Shown: positions 29,985 through 40,900 of the stretch, piece after piece
Position numbering within the stretch: position 1 is the stretch's first letter
Layout of the letters: each line of letters starts with the position of its first letter
DNA from: Carpediemonas membranifera
Taxonomy: Eukaryota > Fornicata
Assembly (NCBI GenBank): GCA_019828565.1
Contig: JAHDYR010000069.1
Span: 248,001 to 312,000 of the forward strand
Length of the DNA: 64,000 bases
Reading direction: 5' to 3'
Made by a program: the position numbers and the translations under genes
The notes under the pieces: model-generated
Database searches by the model: none
What the model saw: only the letters and a program-made list of their open reading frames with translations
Told to the model about the DNA's origin: nothing

Positions 29985-32054
29985 TTATTCCGTGAGGAGC
30001 AGCTGTAGGTCGTCTGCCGTGAGTGACCTGACCATGCCCGAGATCCTTGTCTGGGTCAGCCCTCCATATATCGCCCTCATAAACTTGCAAGCACGGTCAT
30101 GACTGGAGGCACTGGTTCTCGGCGACGGGTCAGTTGCACTGGAAGTATGGGAGTCGGCACATGCTACTAGGTCCTCTATCCAGCCGTCAGGGAGCATTCC
30201 TGCTGGGAATTTGAGTCCATGAAGGAGCATGAGCTGAATAAACCGGCCCAGGCCCGATAGATACGGCAGAAATCTCCCAGATCGGATCCCGACTGCTTCT
30301 GATGAGATATCAAGACAATGTGGCAAAAACAGCTTCACACTCACGCCGCCAGAATTCACGACAGCTTGTGGTAGTGCGGCCGCAATGGTGTCAAACACAG
30401 AGAGGAAATCCTGACCAGACAGCACCACTCCTGTGACGAACAGGTCAGCCTCACACCCACCCAGGTCTGCCAGCAGTCGTCCGGGAGTCGTCAGGGTCAG
30501 ATGGATTGGTGGTCGACCGCTAAGCTGGGACTTAGCACACGCGATGACCTCAATCAACGCTTGACGTCTGATCGACTCTGTGTCAGCATCTCCTCGGGCC
30601 TGGGGTGTGGGAGTGTTGGCATTGGCGAGGGTCTGCGTCACTGGGCTGGGGGAGAGCTCGCTCCGACGCAACGGGGGCGATTGGGCTTGGGTCGGTGTGT
30701 GTCTGGTGCTTGTATCGAGTACTGGCGTTGCATTGCTCGGTGGGGCTGTGCGTGTTGTTTCGCCATTGCAATTGTCAGATTTGCGCACCTCAAGGAGCAT
30801 GATGACCGCCTCCAGGCATCCTACGACGTCGCCCACAGTCCTAGTCGGGTTACTCTCGAGCAGTTCCACCTGGCTAACAATGGCCGCAACTTCTGGCACA
30901 TCAACACTGTTCCCATCGCCTTCATTTGCCCCGCCTCGCATTCGCCGAACAAGCTCGTCGAGACCAGCCTGATCCACGCTTATAAAAATGATCTCGTCAG
31001 TCAAGTCAGACTCCGCGGTGTGGGCTATCACTCGCCACCGGGGCAGGCAGTCAGCAGTGTGTCTCAGGTCCTCGTAGCAGGCGGCGATCTCTCGCTTCAC
31101 CCTGCTTGGGGCTGCTAGTGTTGAAAGGCAGTGGTCTGCGTCTGCTAGCATGGCGCCAATCTCCTCTAACGAGGTGATACCGCTGTCATACTCGCACGCC
31201 CGGGCATGCTCGGCAAGGAGCTTGGCCTGGCGCACCTTGGCCTCGATTGCCTGCTGAAGTAACGGGAGTAGCCGGATACAACAGCTAGCAAGAGCTCGGA
31301 CCACTGCCCGGTGCTCCCGAGTCTCGCTAACACTGTATGCCCGCACCAAAGCAGCGAGGGGTGTCCTCACTTGGTGCGTCTCCTGGCACTGCGCGGCCAT
31401 GACCTCAATAGTGTCAGAGGCGGCGGGGTGGTGGTGGAGGGCGTGGGCAGCGACGGTGGCCTGGCGAATTGGGGTCAGATCGGTCGAGACTAGCACTTTG
31501 ATGCCTTCAAACGTGCTTCTTAGTAGTTCTTCGAGCTCGGCGACCTTGTGGACATGAGTGGAACAAGTCTGGCAGCAATCAGGGCCAGAATATACTTCAC
31601 TCGCGTGCTGTTCTGCTGCATGAGCGCTGAGCTGCAGCACGGTCTGCTTCAGTCGGGTGTTCTCGGTATCAAGCTCCTCGACCCGACCAATCAAGGTGCC
31701 CACCGCCGCGTGCTCCACGAGCTTACTCTGCTCTATGATAGATGCCTCGTACGCATCCTCAGTGTGTGCGGTAGCTTGTTGCTGCTTCGTGTGGCGGGTT
31801 TTGGCTGGTGCAAGCGCCACGGCGGATGCAATCGTCGTGCTGTTGGAGCTTTTCTGTTTCTGCTTCTTAGCCAGAGCGTGTAATGTAATAATAATAATGG
31901 TAACAGCTGTCATACTCAAGTGTGGAACATCGTAGAAGAGTCCAATAGCGAGAAGGACGACAGATAACGCCAACGAAGCAACCATGACATGAGATATCAC
32001 TCGAATTCGTCTTGCAATGCCTCCTATGTACGCAGATGCCCGGCTTCCATGCAT
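29985..32054 (-). CDS. membrane-anchored coiled-coil protein of unknown family
   Basis: The protein has 689 residues from the ATG at 32054. Two adjacent hydrophobic segments near the N-terminus (about 22-62: VMVASLALSVVLLAIGLFYD and MTAVTIIIITLHAL) form a hairpin anchor. A Lys/Gln-rich linker, a short heptad segment (VGRVEELDTEN-like, about 115-150) and a largely helical soluble region follow. A Ser/Thr/Pro-rich stretch at about 440-500 separates a C-terminal globular domain of about 180 residues. No catalytic motif is recognised. Confidence 0.6.
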   Translation of the reverse strand: MHGSRASAYIGGIARRIRVISHVMVASLALSVVLLAIGLFYDVPHLSMTAVTIIIITLHALAKKQKQKSSNSTTIASAVALAPAKTRHTKQQQATAHTEDAYEASIIEQSKLVEHAAVGTLIGRVEELDTENTRLKQTVLQLSAHAAEQHASEVYSGPDCCQTCSTHVHKVAELEELLRSTFEGIKVLVSTDLTPIRQATVAAHALHHHPAASDTIEVMAAQCQETHQVRTPLAALVRAYSVSETREHRAVVRALASCCIRLLPLLQQAIEAKVRQAKLLAEHARACEYDSGITSLEEIGAMLADADHCLSTLAAPSRVKREIAACYEDLRHTADCLPRWRVIAHTAESDLTDEIIFISVDQAGLDELVRRMRGGANEGDGNSVDVPEVAAIVSQVELLESNPTRTVGDVVGCLEAVIMLLEVRKSDNCNGETTRTAPPSNATPVLDTSTRHTPTQAQSPPLRRSELSPSPVTQTLANANTPTPQARGDADTESIRRQALIEVIACAKSQLSGRPPIHLTLTTPGRLLADLGGCEADLFVTGVVLSGQDFLSVFDTIAAALPQAVVNSGGVSVKLFLPHCLDISSEAVGIRSGRFLPYLSGLGRFIQLMLLHGLKFPAGMLPDGWIEDLVACADSHTSSATDPSPRTSASSHDRACKFMRAIYGGLTQTRISGMVRSLTADDLQLLLTE

Positions 32055-32446
32055 CCTTTGACCGTTCTTCCCCAGAAAGCAGCTTCGATAGTTTCACGAC
32101 TCCGCGACTGTGGCCAACACTCAGCCACAGTCGGACAAGTCGGCATGGAGCATCTGAGTGTAGCCTGGATGGATGGCGGCGGTCATTTGATTTGTGGCCG
32201 GCAACTGCGGCACTCGTTGCCTCACAGGCATCGGCTGGGCCTTGCTCCGCTCACAATGTCTCTCAGTCAGATCGGCAACCAGCAACGTCGCACTGCTTGT
32301 GTCAATGAATGCGCGAAGTAGTTTAATTGTCCAAAGACGCAATAGTAGAATCGTTCAAAATGAGCAAGCATCGTAAGCTCGATTCCACTCCACAGTTCAT
32401 GAAACACGGTGCAAGCACCCAGCAGCTGACCGCCTGAGTGACACAG
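32055..32446. other. intergenic stretch, nothing recognised
   Basis: This gap lies between two minus-strand genes. Overlapping short frames on both strands show no family resemblance or repeats. Confidence 0.4.
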
Positions 32447-33445
32447 TCAACCCCCAACCCTTGTCCACGCGACATCGACCCCGTCACTGTCACTATCGCC
32501 CACACTATCGCCGTCACTCATCCCATGGACCCACACTGGCATCCATCGCTGGGGTTGGGCATATGTGGCGCGTGTGTTGGTGCGTTCTTGGGGGCTGGAG
32601 CTGTCTGGCTTGTTCTGGTCGGAGGAGAGTGCGGTTGTATTGATTTCGCCGAAGAAGCTCGCTTCTGAGACTAGAACAGACTTGGGGTCGTGTGTGTAGT
32701 GCGCTGTGTTGTGCCTATGTACCTGTAGAAGCACGGTCGGGAGCGCCAGCAGGGGGCCGAGGCCGCAAAGTCCGCAGGTTAACCAGGACAAGACAGCGCC
32801 GACCCAGCCCTTGATGTAGAGCCGGTGTGATGCTCCAGGAACTAATAGCCTGACCACCGCGACCCACTTCGACTTGGGACCCGGCCTCACAGGTGCTGAC
32901 GCCGCACTGAGCAGTGTTGCTAGTACTACAACAGCGAGATGGAGTACGAGGACGACCATGGTAGTGCCTAGTATGGTTGAGAGGATCAGCACGAGGGCTG
33001 TGGAGAGGGGGGAAGACATGCGGATGTCGGCAGTGACGTCTGACGGGGCTACGGCAACAATGAGGATGACGGTACGCTCTTTGCGGAAGAACGTCTTCAT
33101 AGTCCTCATCTCGTGGACTTGGCGGACGTGTGGCAGGAACCTATCGGCGTGGTCGCCGAGGAAGTGGAGGGAATGGCCTCCAGAGGTGTATGCGTGGTAG
33201 GCGTGCTCTGAAAGAACGTATACGTCCACAAAACTAGTGAAAGAAGCGGTAATATCGACAGTAATGCGGGGATTCGCCTCGGCGATGGAGATTAAGGCAA
33301 CCTGGCCGCCGGCAGGGACAGTGCATGCCACATGGCCGCGATAATCCGATGAAAGGCGCGAATTAGTGTAGTACTCTTGTATGGCCAAAGAATAAGACGC
33401 AAACAGAAGCACACAAAGAAATAGCGTTCGACATCCGTTCGACAT
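32447..33445 (-). CDS. secretory-pathway membrane protein with TM2-like domain
   Basis: The protein has 332 residues from the ATG at 33445. A signal peptide (1-21) is followed by a beta-rich extracellular or lumenal domain (about 25-140), a long hydrophobic span (148-180), and a segment at about 195-242 with the layout of the TM2 domain. In that segment the loop GASHRLYIKG corresponds to the family's GxHRFYxG-type motif, lying before two short spans separated by Gly/Cys-rich turns. The tail is hydrophilic and ends in an Asp/Ser/Gly-rich run. TM2 proteins sit in membranes and have been linked to phagocytosis and Notch-type signalling in animals, but their biochemical role is unclear. The TM2 assignment is by motif only. 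Confidence 0.6.
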   Translation of the reverse strand: MSNGCRTLFLCVLLFASYSLAIQEYYTNSRLSSDYRGHVACTVPAGGQVALISIAEANPRITVDITASFTSFVDVYVLSEHAYHAYTSGGHSLHFLGDHADRFLPHVRQVHEMRTMKTFFRKERTVILIVAVAPSDVTADIRMSSPLSTALVLILSTILGTTMVVLVLHLAVVVLATLLSAASAPVRPGPKSKWVAVVRLLVPGASHRLYIKGWVGAVLSWLTCGLCGLGPLLALPTVLLQVHRHNTAHYTHDPKSVLVSEASFFGEINTTALSSDQNKPDSSSPQERTNTRATYAQPQRWMPVWVHGMSDGDSVGDSDSDGVDVAWTRVGG

Positions 33446-33531
33446 CGGACTTCATATGATGCATTCAACCATCATCACCCGTCAACCTCCCAAGGTTCCC
33501 TCCCACCGTCAATACCAATTCCTCTCCCCAT

Positions 33532-36500
33532 TTATTCTTCAGGAAGCATGTCGAGGAGCTTCTCTAAAAGCTGCGGAGGGATCTCGCCTCGAGGAATTGA
33601 CCGGAACAGCTGGCCGAGCTCAACCCGGTCGTGGCCGATGCGGACGATGGTCTTGTAGAAATGCGTATAGTAGAACAAAGCCAGGAAGAATAACATCAGG
33701 CCGACGAAGTAAAGAAGGCTCGATCTCATAGTCGCCATAGATTCATCGTTGCGGTCAATCAGCAGATCTTTGAGTCTGAACAGACCACTTGTAAGGTCCA
33801 AATCAGGCAGGGACATGTGCTGCATGTAATCTGGCAGCGTGAGGGACCCGTCGTCGATTGAATCAACCACCGACTCCATGTAAGTCATGAAAGCTGACAC
33901 TGCGTTGATCAGGCCGTTTTCTGCGTCAGTATAGACAACGTATGGGGCGGTACAGAAGGAAGAATTGAATCTGAGGCATTCTTCACGGTATAACAAGTCG
34001 GTGATCTCGTCCTCGAACTCGCCGTCGACCCAGCCGGAGGGGTTGATCGCCTCAATGAGCAGCATTGCCGGTGTCTCCACCCAGTGGGGCAGGCGCTCCC
34101 AAGCAGCCTCGACAGGCTCCCTCCGTAGCGGCGAGTCGCCTGATAGATGGGCGATGAAGTCTCCAAGTCGAGCTAGGTCGGCCTTAATAATTGCCGCGGC
34201 GTCGGCGGCAGTGAGGGGCGTGGGGTATGAGGGCAGCTGGTCCGCAGCGTATGAGATGGACGTGGATCCCATGTTACGGATGGAAACGAGGGCCGTATCC
34301 TGATAAAATACGGTGATTGAAGTCATTGTTACGACACCGGTATAGTAAATCACCATGGAAACCATAACAGTGTATGTAACACTGAACACTGCCATCCAAA
34401 AGATTATGGGCGGAGCCATACGTAAAAGAGAGCGTGCTTTGATGACAGTCGTGGCGAAACGCCGCTTCCGTGGTATCGACACAAGCTCCAGAGCGGATGA
34501 AAGCGACTCAGGCGGCAACATCGCTGCCGTACTTCCCCGCTGAGAGGGGGACCCAGAGTATAAGCCCGTGGGTCGACTCTGCAACGACGCGTTCGACTGT
34601 GGGAGGTTGAAGAGCACAGTACTCTGGTTACGACACGGGGAGGGGGCACGCGAGGTAACCTGGCTGTCCGCCGTCCGTGTAAGGTCGACAGAGCGGACCT
34701 TGAGCGACCGTCGGAAGGACGCGATATCACTGTTCAAACGGTCAATAGTGGTCGAGGGAAGCTGAGCCAAGAGGTGTCTGATCTTGAGAGCGAAGCCATA
34801 ATGAGAGAGCATGGGTCTAACGTATAGAACGGCCTCGATTTGCGGGAAGAAAGTGGTGAGGAGAAAGAGGATGACTGCGAAAATGACGACTTCAATTACA
34901 GGGAAAGCGAGAATCACGGCAAATGTCTCAAAAGAAACATCCAGTATGCCGTCGAGGGCGTGCTGGACCATGGCCCGCTCGAACCCCATGATAAGGTCCT
35001 CCTTCTCGGCAATACAGTCAAAGGCAGACGTGGCTGACCCCGCCGCATCCTTCTCAATCACACAGGCCCTGAGATACTCTGCTGTGTGGACGATAGAGGA
35101 CAGATACTCGATCGCGGATACATCCATTGTGCCTGAGGGGGCAAGGCCTTCGTATACAGGCACGGTGATGGTCTTGTCACGGAGCAGGCGCGGCACGTTG
35201 ACTAATAGGTGTGAGAGCGAGGTCAATGTTTCCTGGGTCAGGGTATCGAACCACGTCTCGTTGACTGAGTCGAAGACTTCGTAAATGGCGATGTCCTGGA
35301 TGTTGGCGTGGCTGTTGATGTTCCCGTAGATGGTCGAGGCGTCAGCTGCATGGTCCAAGGCGTGTCGTTGGTAGGCTGGGGCGAGCTCGGCCAGCGTGGC
35401 TCGCCACGGAGGGCCGGCCACCAGACTTGTTGCGACCAGAGGGGATGTGTATGTGCTCCTCAACGTGGCAAGCGACGTAGCAAGAGACTGTAGCCCGGTG
35501 TTAACGTTCATGAGCCCCATAAACTGCCACATGAGGTTATTATGGAGGTATGACAGTGCCACAATCGTACCGACTGTCAGTAGGACGAGACAGAGAGTGA
35601 GAAGCGTCGCCCCCACCGCCTCTGCATGGTGCAGGACGTCTATACCCGTGTCTGGGCGATCAACTCGGTCGACCCGAACCGCAGGCAGACCCGTCGCATT
35701 GTCCTCAGTGTCTCCTGGGGCGACCTCGAGCTCATCAGCCATCCCGAACAACTCATCTGAGTATGATTCCACTGCTGGCCGCGGGTCCATGAGAGATATG
35801 TACTGGGCGTACGTTCTGAAGACCCGGGGGGTTGGGCGGGCCAGCACGCGGTCGTAGAGGGAGCGGATTTGTCGGTTGAGTGTGGACACGCGGGACAGGG
35901 CCTGCATGAAGTTTTTGAACCCAGCCAGAGTGGTGAGCTCATCGCCCGTTCCTATGCGGGACCACAGCTGGGTCAGCTCATCCGTCAGCTTCTTCTGGGC
36001 CTTGGTCAGCGAGCTCATGTCACGCTGGGCCTCCAGTTTTGAAAGCATCCCCTCATCGCTGCTTAAACTGCGAGTATAATTTTGGACGAGGAATCTGTAA
36101 TACTGAACGTCCATGTTCATGCCAAGCTTGCCCGCACAGGTCCGCTCTGTGGAGTACAGCGCCGAGGCGAGAGACTCCTTCCTGAAGGCGGCGCTGAATA
36201 GCACGAACGTCAGGCCAAGGTACGGCGAGTGCGGCCAGCGGGCACGGGTAAGAGTGAAGAGACGCATGCCAAAGCCCGTCTCCTGCTCGACAACGCGGTG
36301 GGAGTTGCTTATGATCTCAAGATCTTCTGGTGAGAGTCTAGATTTGTCGAGGATTCCGTTTTCTGATACGGCGCCCGGGAACTCGAATATGGAGACTGGA
36401 ACCCGTCTCTGGATAGACTCGGCGGCCTTGATAGCCTTGCTCATTCGATTCCTTGACCTACGAAGCGCGACCTCGACCTGGAAAGGGAACAAGAGACTCG

Positions 36501-37374
36501 GCCTGGTCGATGGGATCATATCAGTGCTCTCCAGGGCCATGACCTCCTCCCTGAACTTCTGTGTGCAAAGGTCAGTGACAATGACGGTCAGTAGCGGTGG
36601 TATCGCTGCGAGTGGGGTGAGTAAGAGGAGAGCGAGTGCGGCAAGGGGACTTATGACTGCAGCGCTGACTGAGGCGATCGCCCAGTGGGTCGCGGCCAGG
36701 CCCATGTTGGTCATGGCCTTGTAGTATGGAGTGAAAAGTGACACCGCGATCGATAGCAGCCCGTTGCCGATGAAAACCACGGCGGCGCGGACGTAGCTTG
36801 TGTATGGGCCGGGGATGACAAAAACAACCACGGCAGCGGCAAGCAGGACGAATATGACTGGAGTTAGCCTCGAATGTTGTCGGGCGAGCACGTGGGTCGA
36901 CGAGAAAGAAAAGTGCTGCGACATGGCGTGTAGAAAGACTGTATGGGCCGCGTAGATAACAAAGGTTGCGCTGAATATGATGCAGATGACGACTGACGCT
37001 GCTGTCAGCTCGAGTCTCGCGTGTATATTGGCTGCGATGATGGCCAGCAGAGGTACGAATAGGACGGTCGACCTGAACACATAACTTACCACACTCAGCT
37101 TGACAATCCAAGCCCCAGGAATCGTTCCCCGCATGACCTGGCGCATGGATACGAAGTCCAGGACGAACCAGAAGCCGACGAGGATGAGAGCAACGGCGCC
37201 TGCCACATGCAGTGTTGTCTCAGTCAGCTCGTCGGCCAGTGGCGCCAGGCGTGCCCAGGTGATGGCGGTCTGGACTGACGATAGCACTGGCCATGTGTAG
37301 ATGGAGGGGTCCAGTGCGAGTGCTAAGGCTTGCACGGTGACGAGGAGAAAGAGAACAACGTGGAGCTGCTTCAT
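33532..37374 (-). CDS. very large multispan membrane protein, TmcB-like
   Basis: The protein has 1,280 residues. The start is the ATG at 37374, where a signal-anchor (MKQLHVVLFLLVTVQALALA) begins; the longer frame has no ATG. About nine spans cluster in the first 320 residues. A cytoplasmic helical region at about 390-560 includes YYRFLVQNYTRSLSSDE and LWSRIGTGDELTTLAGFKNF. Isolated spans at about 590, 840, 1000 and 1240 separate large hydrophilic loops. The combination of an N-terminal multispan block with a helical region of this type resembles the TmcB/TmcC-like proteins common in ciliates, Naegleria and other protists, whose function is poorly known. No catalytic domain is seen. It is transcribed divergently from the dynein gene. 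Confidence 0.6.
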   Translation of the reverse strand: MKQLHVVLFLLVTVQALALALDPSIYTWPVLSSVQTAITWARLAPLADELTETTLHVAGAVALILVGFWFVLDFVSMRQVMRGTIPGAWIVKLSVVSYVFRSTVLFVPLLAIIAANIHARLELTAASVVICIIFSATFVIYAAHTVFLHAMSQHFSFSSTHVLARQHSRLTPVIFVLLAAAVVVFVIPGPYTSYVRAAVVFIGNGLLSIAVSLFTPYYKAMTNMGLAATHWAIASVSAAVISPLAALALLLLTPLAAIPPLLTVIVTDLCTQKFREEVMALESTDMIPSTRPSLLFPFQVEVALRRSRNRMSKAIKAAESIQRRVPVSIFEFPGAVSENGILDKSRLSPEDLEIISNSHRVVEQETGFGMRLFTLTRARWPHSPYLGLTFVLFSAAFRKESLASALYSTERTCAGKLGMNMDVQYYRFLVQNYTRSLSSDEGMLSKLEAQRDMSSLTKAQKKLTDELTQLWSRIGTGDELTTLAGFKNFMQALSRVSTLNRQIRSLYDRVLARPTPRVFRTYAQYISLMDPRPAVESYSDELFGMADELEVAPGDTEDNATGLPAVRVDRVDRPDTGIDVLHHAEAVGATLLTLCLVLLTVGTIVALSYLHNNLMWQFMGLMNVNTGLQSLATSLATLRSTYTSPLVATSLVAGPPWRATLAELAPAYQRHALDHAADASTIYGNINSHANIQDIAIYEVFDSVNETWFDTLTQETLTSLSHLLVNVPRLLRDKTITVPVYEGLAPSGTMDVSAIEYLSSIVHTAEYLRACVIEKDAAGSATSAFDCIAEKEDLIMGFERAMVQHALDGILDVSFETFAVILAFPVIEVVIFAVILFLLTTFFPQIEAVLYVRPMLSHYGFALKIRHLLAQLPSTTIDRLNSDIASFRRSLKVRSVDLTRTADSQVTSRAPSPCRNQSTVLFNLPQSNASLQSRPTGLYSGSPSQRGSTAAMLPPESLSSALELVSIPRKRRFATTVIKARSLLRMAPPIIFWMAVFSVTYTVMVSMVIYYTGVVTMTSITVFYQDTALVSIRNMGSTSISYAADQLPSYPTPLTAADAAAIIKADLARLGDFIAHLSGDSPLRREPVEAAWERLPHWVETPAMLLIEAINPSGWVDGEFEDEITDLLYREECLRFNSSFCTAPYVVYTDAENGLINAVSAFMTYMESVVDSIDDGSLTLPDYMQHMSLPDLDLTSGLFRLKDLLIDRNDESMATMRSSLLYFVGLMLFFLALFYYTHFYKTIVRIGHDRVELGQLFRSIPRGEIPPQLLEKLLDMLPEE

Positions 37375-37931
37375 CGTGGTGGTTTTCGGTGTAATGATGT
37401 AGGCGAACTCGAATACTGGATAAGAGACGGGAAATTGGTCACAAACGTGATGTTCTCCAGTTGCCGATGCGTCCGGCTGCCGAATTGCTTTGTGTGGAAA
37501 CGCTAGCACTCGCAGTGCTCTCAACGCGCGATAGATATGGAGGGTTCCTCTCTATCTTATCCATTTCTATCTCCATCACCGATGGCGAATGATTCTGCAT
37601 CAGTGCCGATTCTGCTAAGCACTTGGCCCAAAGTCGACATCACAAATATTCCGAAAGAGAGACATGGGCACAGTACGATGGTATACGACACGGATATGAC
37701 CCTTTACAGGGCAGTGCCCCATATTCTCGAAGTTTTTATGAACTGGGAAGGCGGAAGAAATTCTGTCTGCTGCCACCTTAATCACCTCAAGTTTAAGGCG
37801 ACTATGAACAGTCTCTGATTGTAAACATCCGTGTTGCTTGTGTGGCTTCTCAAACTCGCTCATTCATCAGTTGATTTTTGATGTGTTCAGTTTCTCAGAC
37901 AAACCCAAGCTCTTCATCTTCGCTCTACGCC
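37375..37931. other. divergent intergenic region
   Basis: This separates the TmcB-like and dynein genes and presumably holds both promoters. The dynein frame is open upstream to 37878 and has an ATG at 37881. No other feature is seen. Confidence 0.4.
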
Positions 37932-40900
37932 ATGGCAGAAAGCGGAGAAGGCGAACATTTTTCGGATAACCGTCTATTAGCTATCCGAAGATTCGTATGC
38001 AAGAGCCTCGTGGTTGCTGAGTCGGTTTTCGACGAAGCATACCACAAGGACCAAATAATGGTCGATAATTTCCTCAACAACATGCACCAAGCGATCCTCG
38101 TGTACAGAGATTCCCTCCCAGAGTCACCAGATGAGTGGATTGTCCAATTTGGCGTCCCAGGCCCGCGCGAGTCTTCTCTCAACGTCCCCGATGTATCCTC
38201 TGGCACCCAGCTCTGTTACTTCATGAACATCACCGACGACGTACTCCCCGACACCGACGCCTTTGACATGGACGACTGCCTCGTCTACGGCGTAGTGTCG
38301 GACTCTTTGATCTCCACGCTCAACAAGCTCGTCAACGATGTCTACCTCCCCCTTGTGGCCGCCACACGCGAGTCTAGCGGCCTTACCGTCTATGCTGAGG
38401 CCCAGGTTGCTCTCAACAAGCTCGCCTCCCAGCTCTCCCAAGTCACTCGCGACGTCGGCCGCGTCTCCCTCTCGCCGCCTATCAAGATCGCCGACCCAGC
38501 CGCAGTAGACAACGACACCCTCACAGCGATTACCGAGACCGTGAAGGAGTGGACCGGAGTTGTCCAGAACCAGCTCGACCTCCTATCAGCCCTCTCAATC
38601 CCCGCGGAAGACGGGCCCACTGCTGAGATCCTCCTATGGCGCGAGCGTGAGTCTGGCTACGGTGCCCTGTACGAGGCGCTGCACAAAAAGGATGCCATGG
38701 CCATGGTGAAGGTTCTCTCCGCAGAGGACGAGATCGTCTCGCACCAGTTTGCCACGCAGCTGTCAGAGCTCAACAAGCGGTATACCGAAGCCCGCGACAA
38801 CGTCCGATTCCTAGGCACCCTCGAGCGCCACTTCAAGCTGCTCGAGACCGAGACCCGCCTCGGCGCCATCTCGGAGTCTCTCACGAGTCTGTTCAGTGCA
38901 GTGAAGATGGTGTGGGTCATCTCCCGCTACTACAACACTGATGACCGCATGGTGCCTCTGCTCGAACGCACAGCTAACCAGATCGCCAGCCGCGTGTCGC
39001 AGGAGATCACGCTGACCTCAGTAGTCTCCCAACTTGAGGGTAACGCCGCTGGTGTCGCCGAGCAGGTCTCCGAAGCCCGTGATTTCCTGAAACAGTGGCA
39101 GCGCGCTTACGCTGAGACCCGCAAGAAGATCGAGGACGACGGCAGGTCCCAGCGCTGGGAGTTTGATCGCTCCCGCCTCTTTGGTCGCACCACATACATC
39201 GCCTCGCGGTGCCAAGACCTCCAGGAGATGTGCGTGCTCTTCCAACAGTTCACCTCGGTCATCGGCATGGACAACATCCCCCCTGCCGAGCTCGACGCCT
39301 TCTCCAGGGAGATCGACGCGCTCTTTGACCCGTTGTCCGAGTTCATCAACGCCCCGTCGGTTGCAGAGGCCGATGAGAAAGTCGTCAAGGACGTTTTCGA
39401 CCCCAACGAAAAGGCAGCTTGGGAAGCAGCCTTCGCAGCTTTCAAGAACCGCGCCGAGAAGGCCAAGGCGACCGTCGAGCATATCATTGACACCGCCTTC
39501 GAGCGCCTGACCTCTGTCGACTCGGCCATCGCCACGCTCACCAACATGCTCGAGGGCAACCGCATCGTAGACGAGCGAATCTCCCAGCAGATCGTGGAGA
39601 TCGTCTCCCAAGTCCAGCAGACTGTCGCCGCAGCCGACGCAAAGTTCGAGCAGTTTAAGGCAGGTCCACCCACCCTTGCGTCGGATGCCCCGGTGTCTGG
39701 CAAGATCATCTGGGCTCGCCTCCTCTTCCTCCCCGTCGCCCAGCTCTACCGCCGCCTCGAAGCACTCAACGAGGCCAGACGTAACCTCTTTGACGACGTC
39801 CCAACATACCAGCGGTTTAAGCTCGAGTACGACCGGCTGAAGACGAAGATCCGCGACTACCAGGGGGATCTGTTCAAGACGTGGAACAACAACGTCGGCC
39901 AAGTGACGGAGCTGAACCTCCAGCGGAACCTGCTCACGTTTGCCGACGATGAAGCCTCAGTCGACCCTTGGGAGCGGGGCATCGCAGTCAACTTCTCCGA
40001 CGACCTCCGTACGCTCATCACCGAGTGCCGCGCCCTCCTCCGTCTCGACTTCAGAGAGTCTCTCATCAGCGAGCTCGTCAAGGCCGTAGTTACTCGCTCC
40101 GAGTACTACTACTCGTTCAAGGACCAGCTGCAGGAGATGGTGACCTCGTACGAACGGCTCATGGCCCGACTCAAGCCCACGTTCAGAGAGCTTCTAGAGG
40201 AGAAGCTCAAGGAGCTCCATGCCGTGATCGAGCCCGGACTCAGGGACATCAACTGGAACTCACTCAACATAGGCACGTTTGTGGCCAAGTGCAACGCCGC
40301 CATCGTCGGGCTGACCAAGATTGTGAACCAGCTCGAGTCAAGCGATGCCAACCTCGAGGTCCTTGTCAGTGAGATCGCACGCGGTACACTGATCGCCAAG
40401 GTCGCTGGCTCTGGCGCCGTCGTCCACTCGGCAGACGTGCCCGAGATCGCTACGTTTGCTGAGGAGGCACACAAGCAGATCGAGAAGACCACGAAGCGAC
40501 TCGTCACAAAGTACGACGAGATGACTGGCATCCTCGTGAAGATCGAGGAGTCTGTCACGGGCACCACGGGGGGCCGTTCCCCTGCCATGGGCTCGTACTA
40601 CCTCCACTGGCAGGAGCGGGTCCGCGTGGCACTCGCGACACTTGTATCCAGAGCCATTAACACGTTTAACAACAACTTGAAGGCCCCTAGGCGGGAGACG
40701 GAGGACCTCAACGTGCCTGTAGCCCCGCCGCTGTTCCGCATCGACGCCATCCTCGTCGCTCCGTCGATCCTCCAGAAGCCGAGCACTGAGGACATCCGTA
40801 AGACTCTGACCAAGGTGCTCAAGGAGATCGTCAACACCTCAGCCGAGTTTATCCGCTGGTACGACGGCACGTGCATCAGGTGTGAGCTTCCCAAGGCCGG

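Noticed and set aside
39018-39902. Long antisense open frame inside the dynein gene
   Set aside because: GC-rich codon bias on the plus strand opens the opposite frame. The sense strand encodes clear dynein tail sequence, and the antisense product is a low-complexity Leu/Asp/Gly string.
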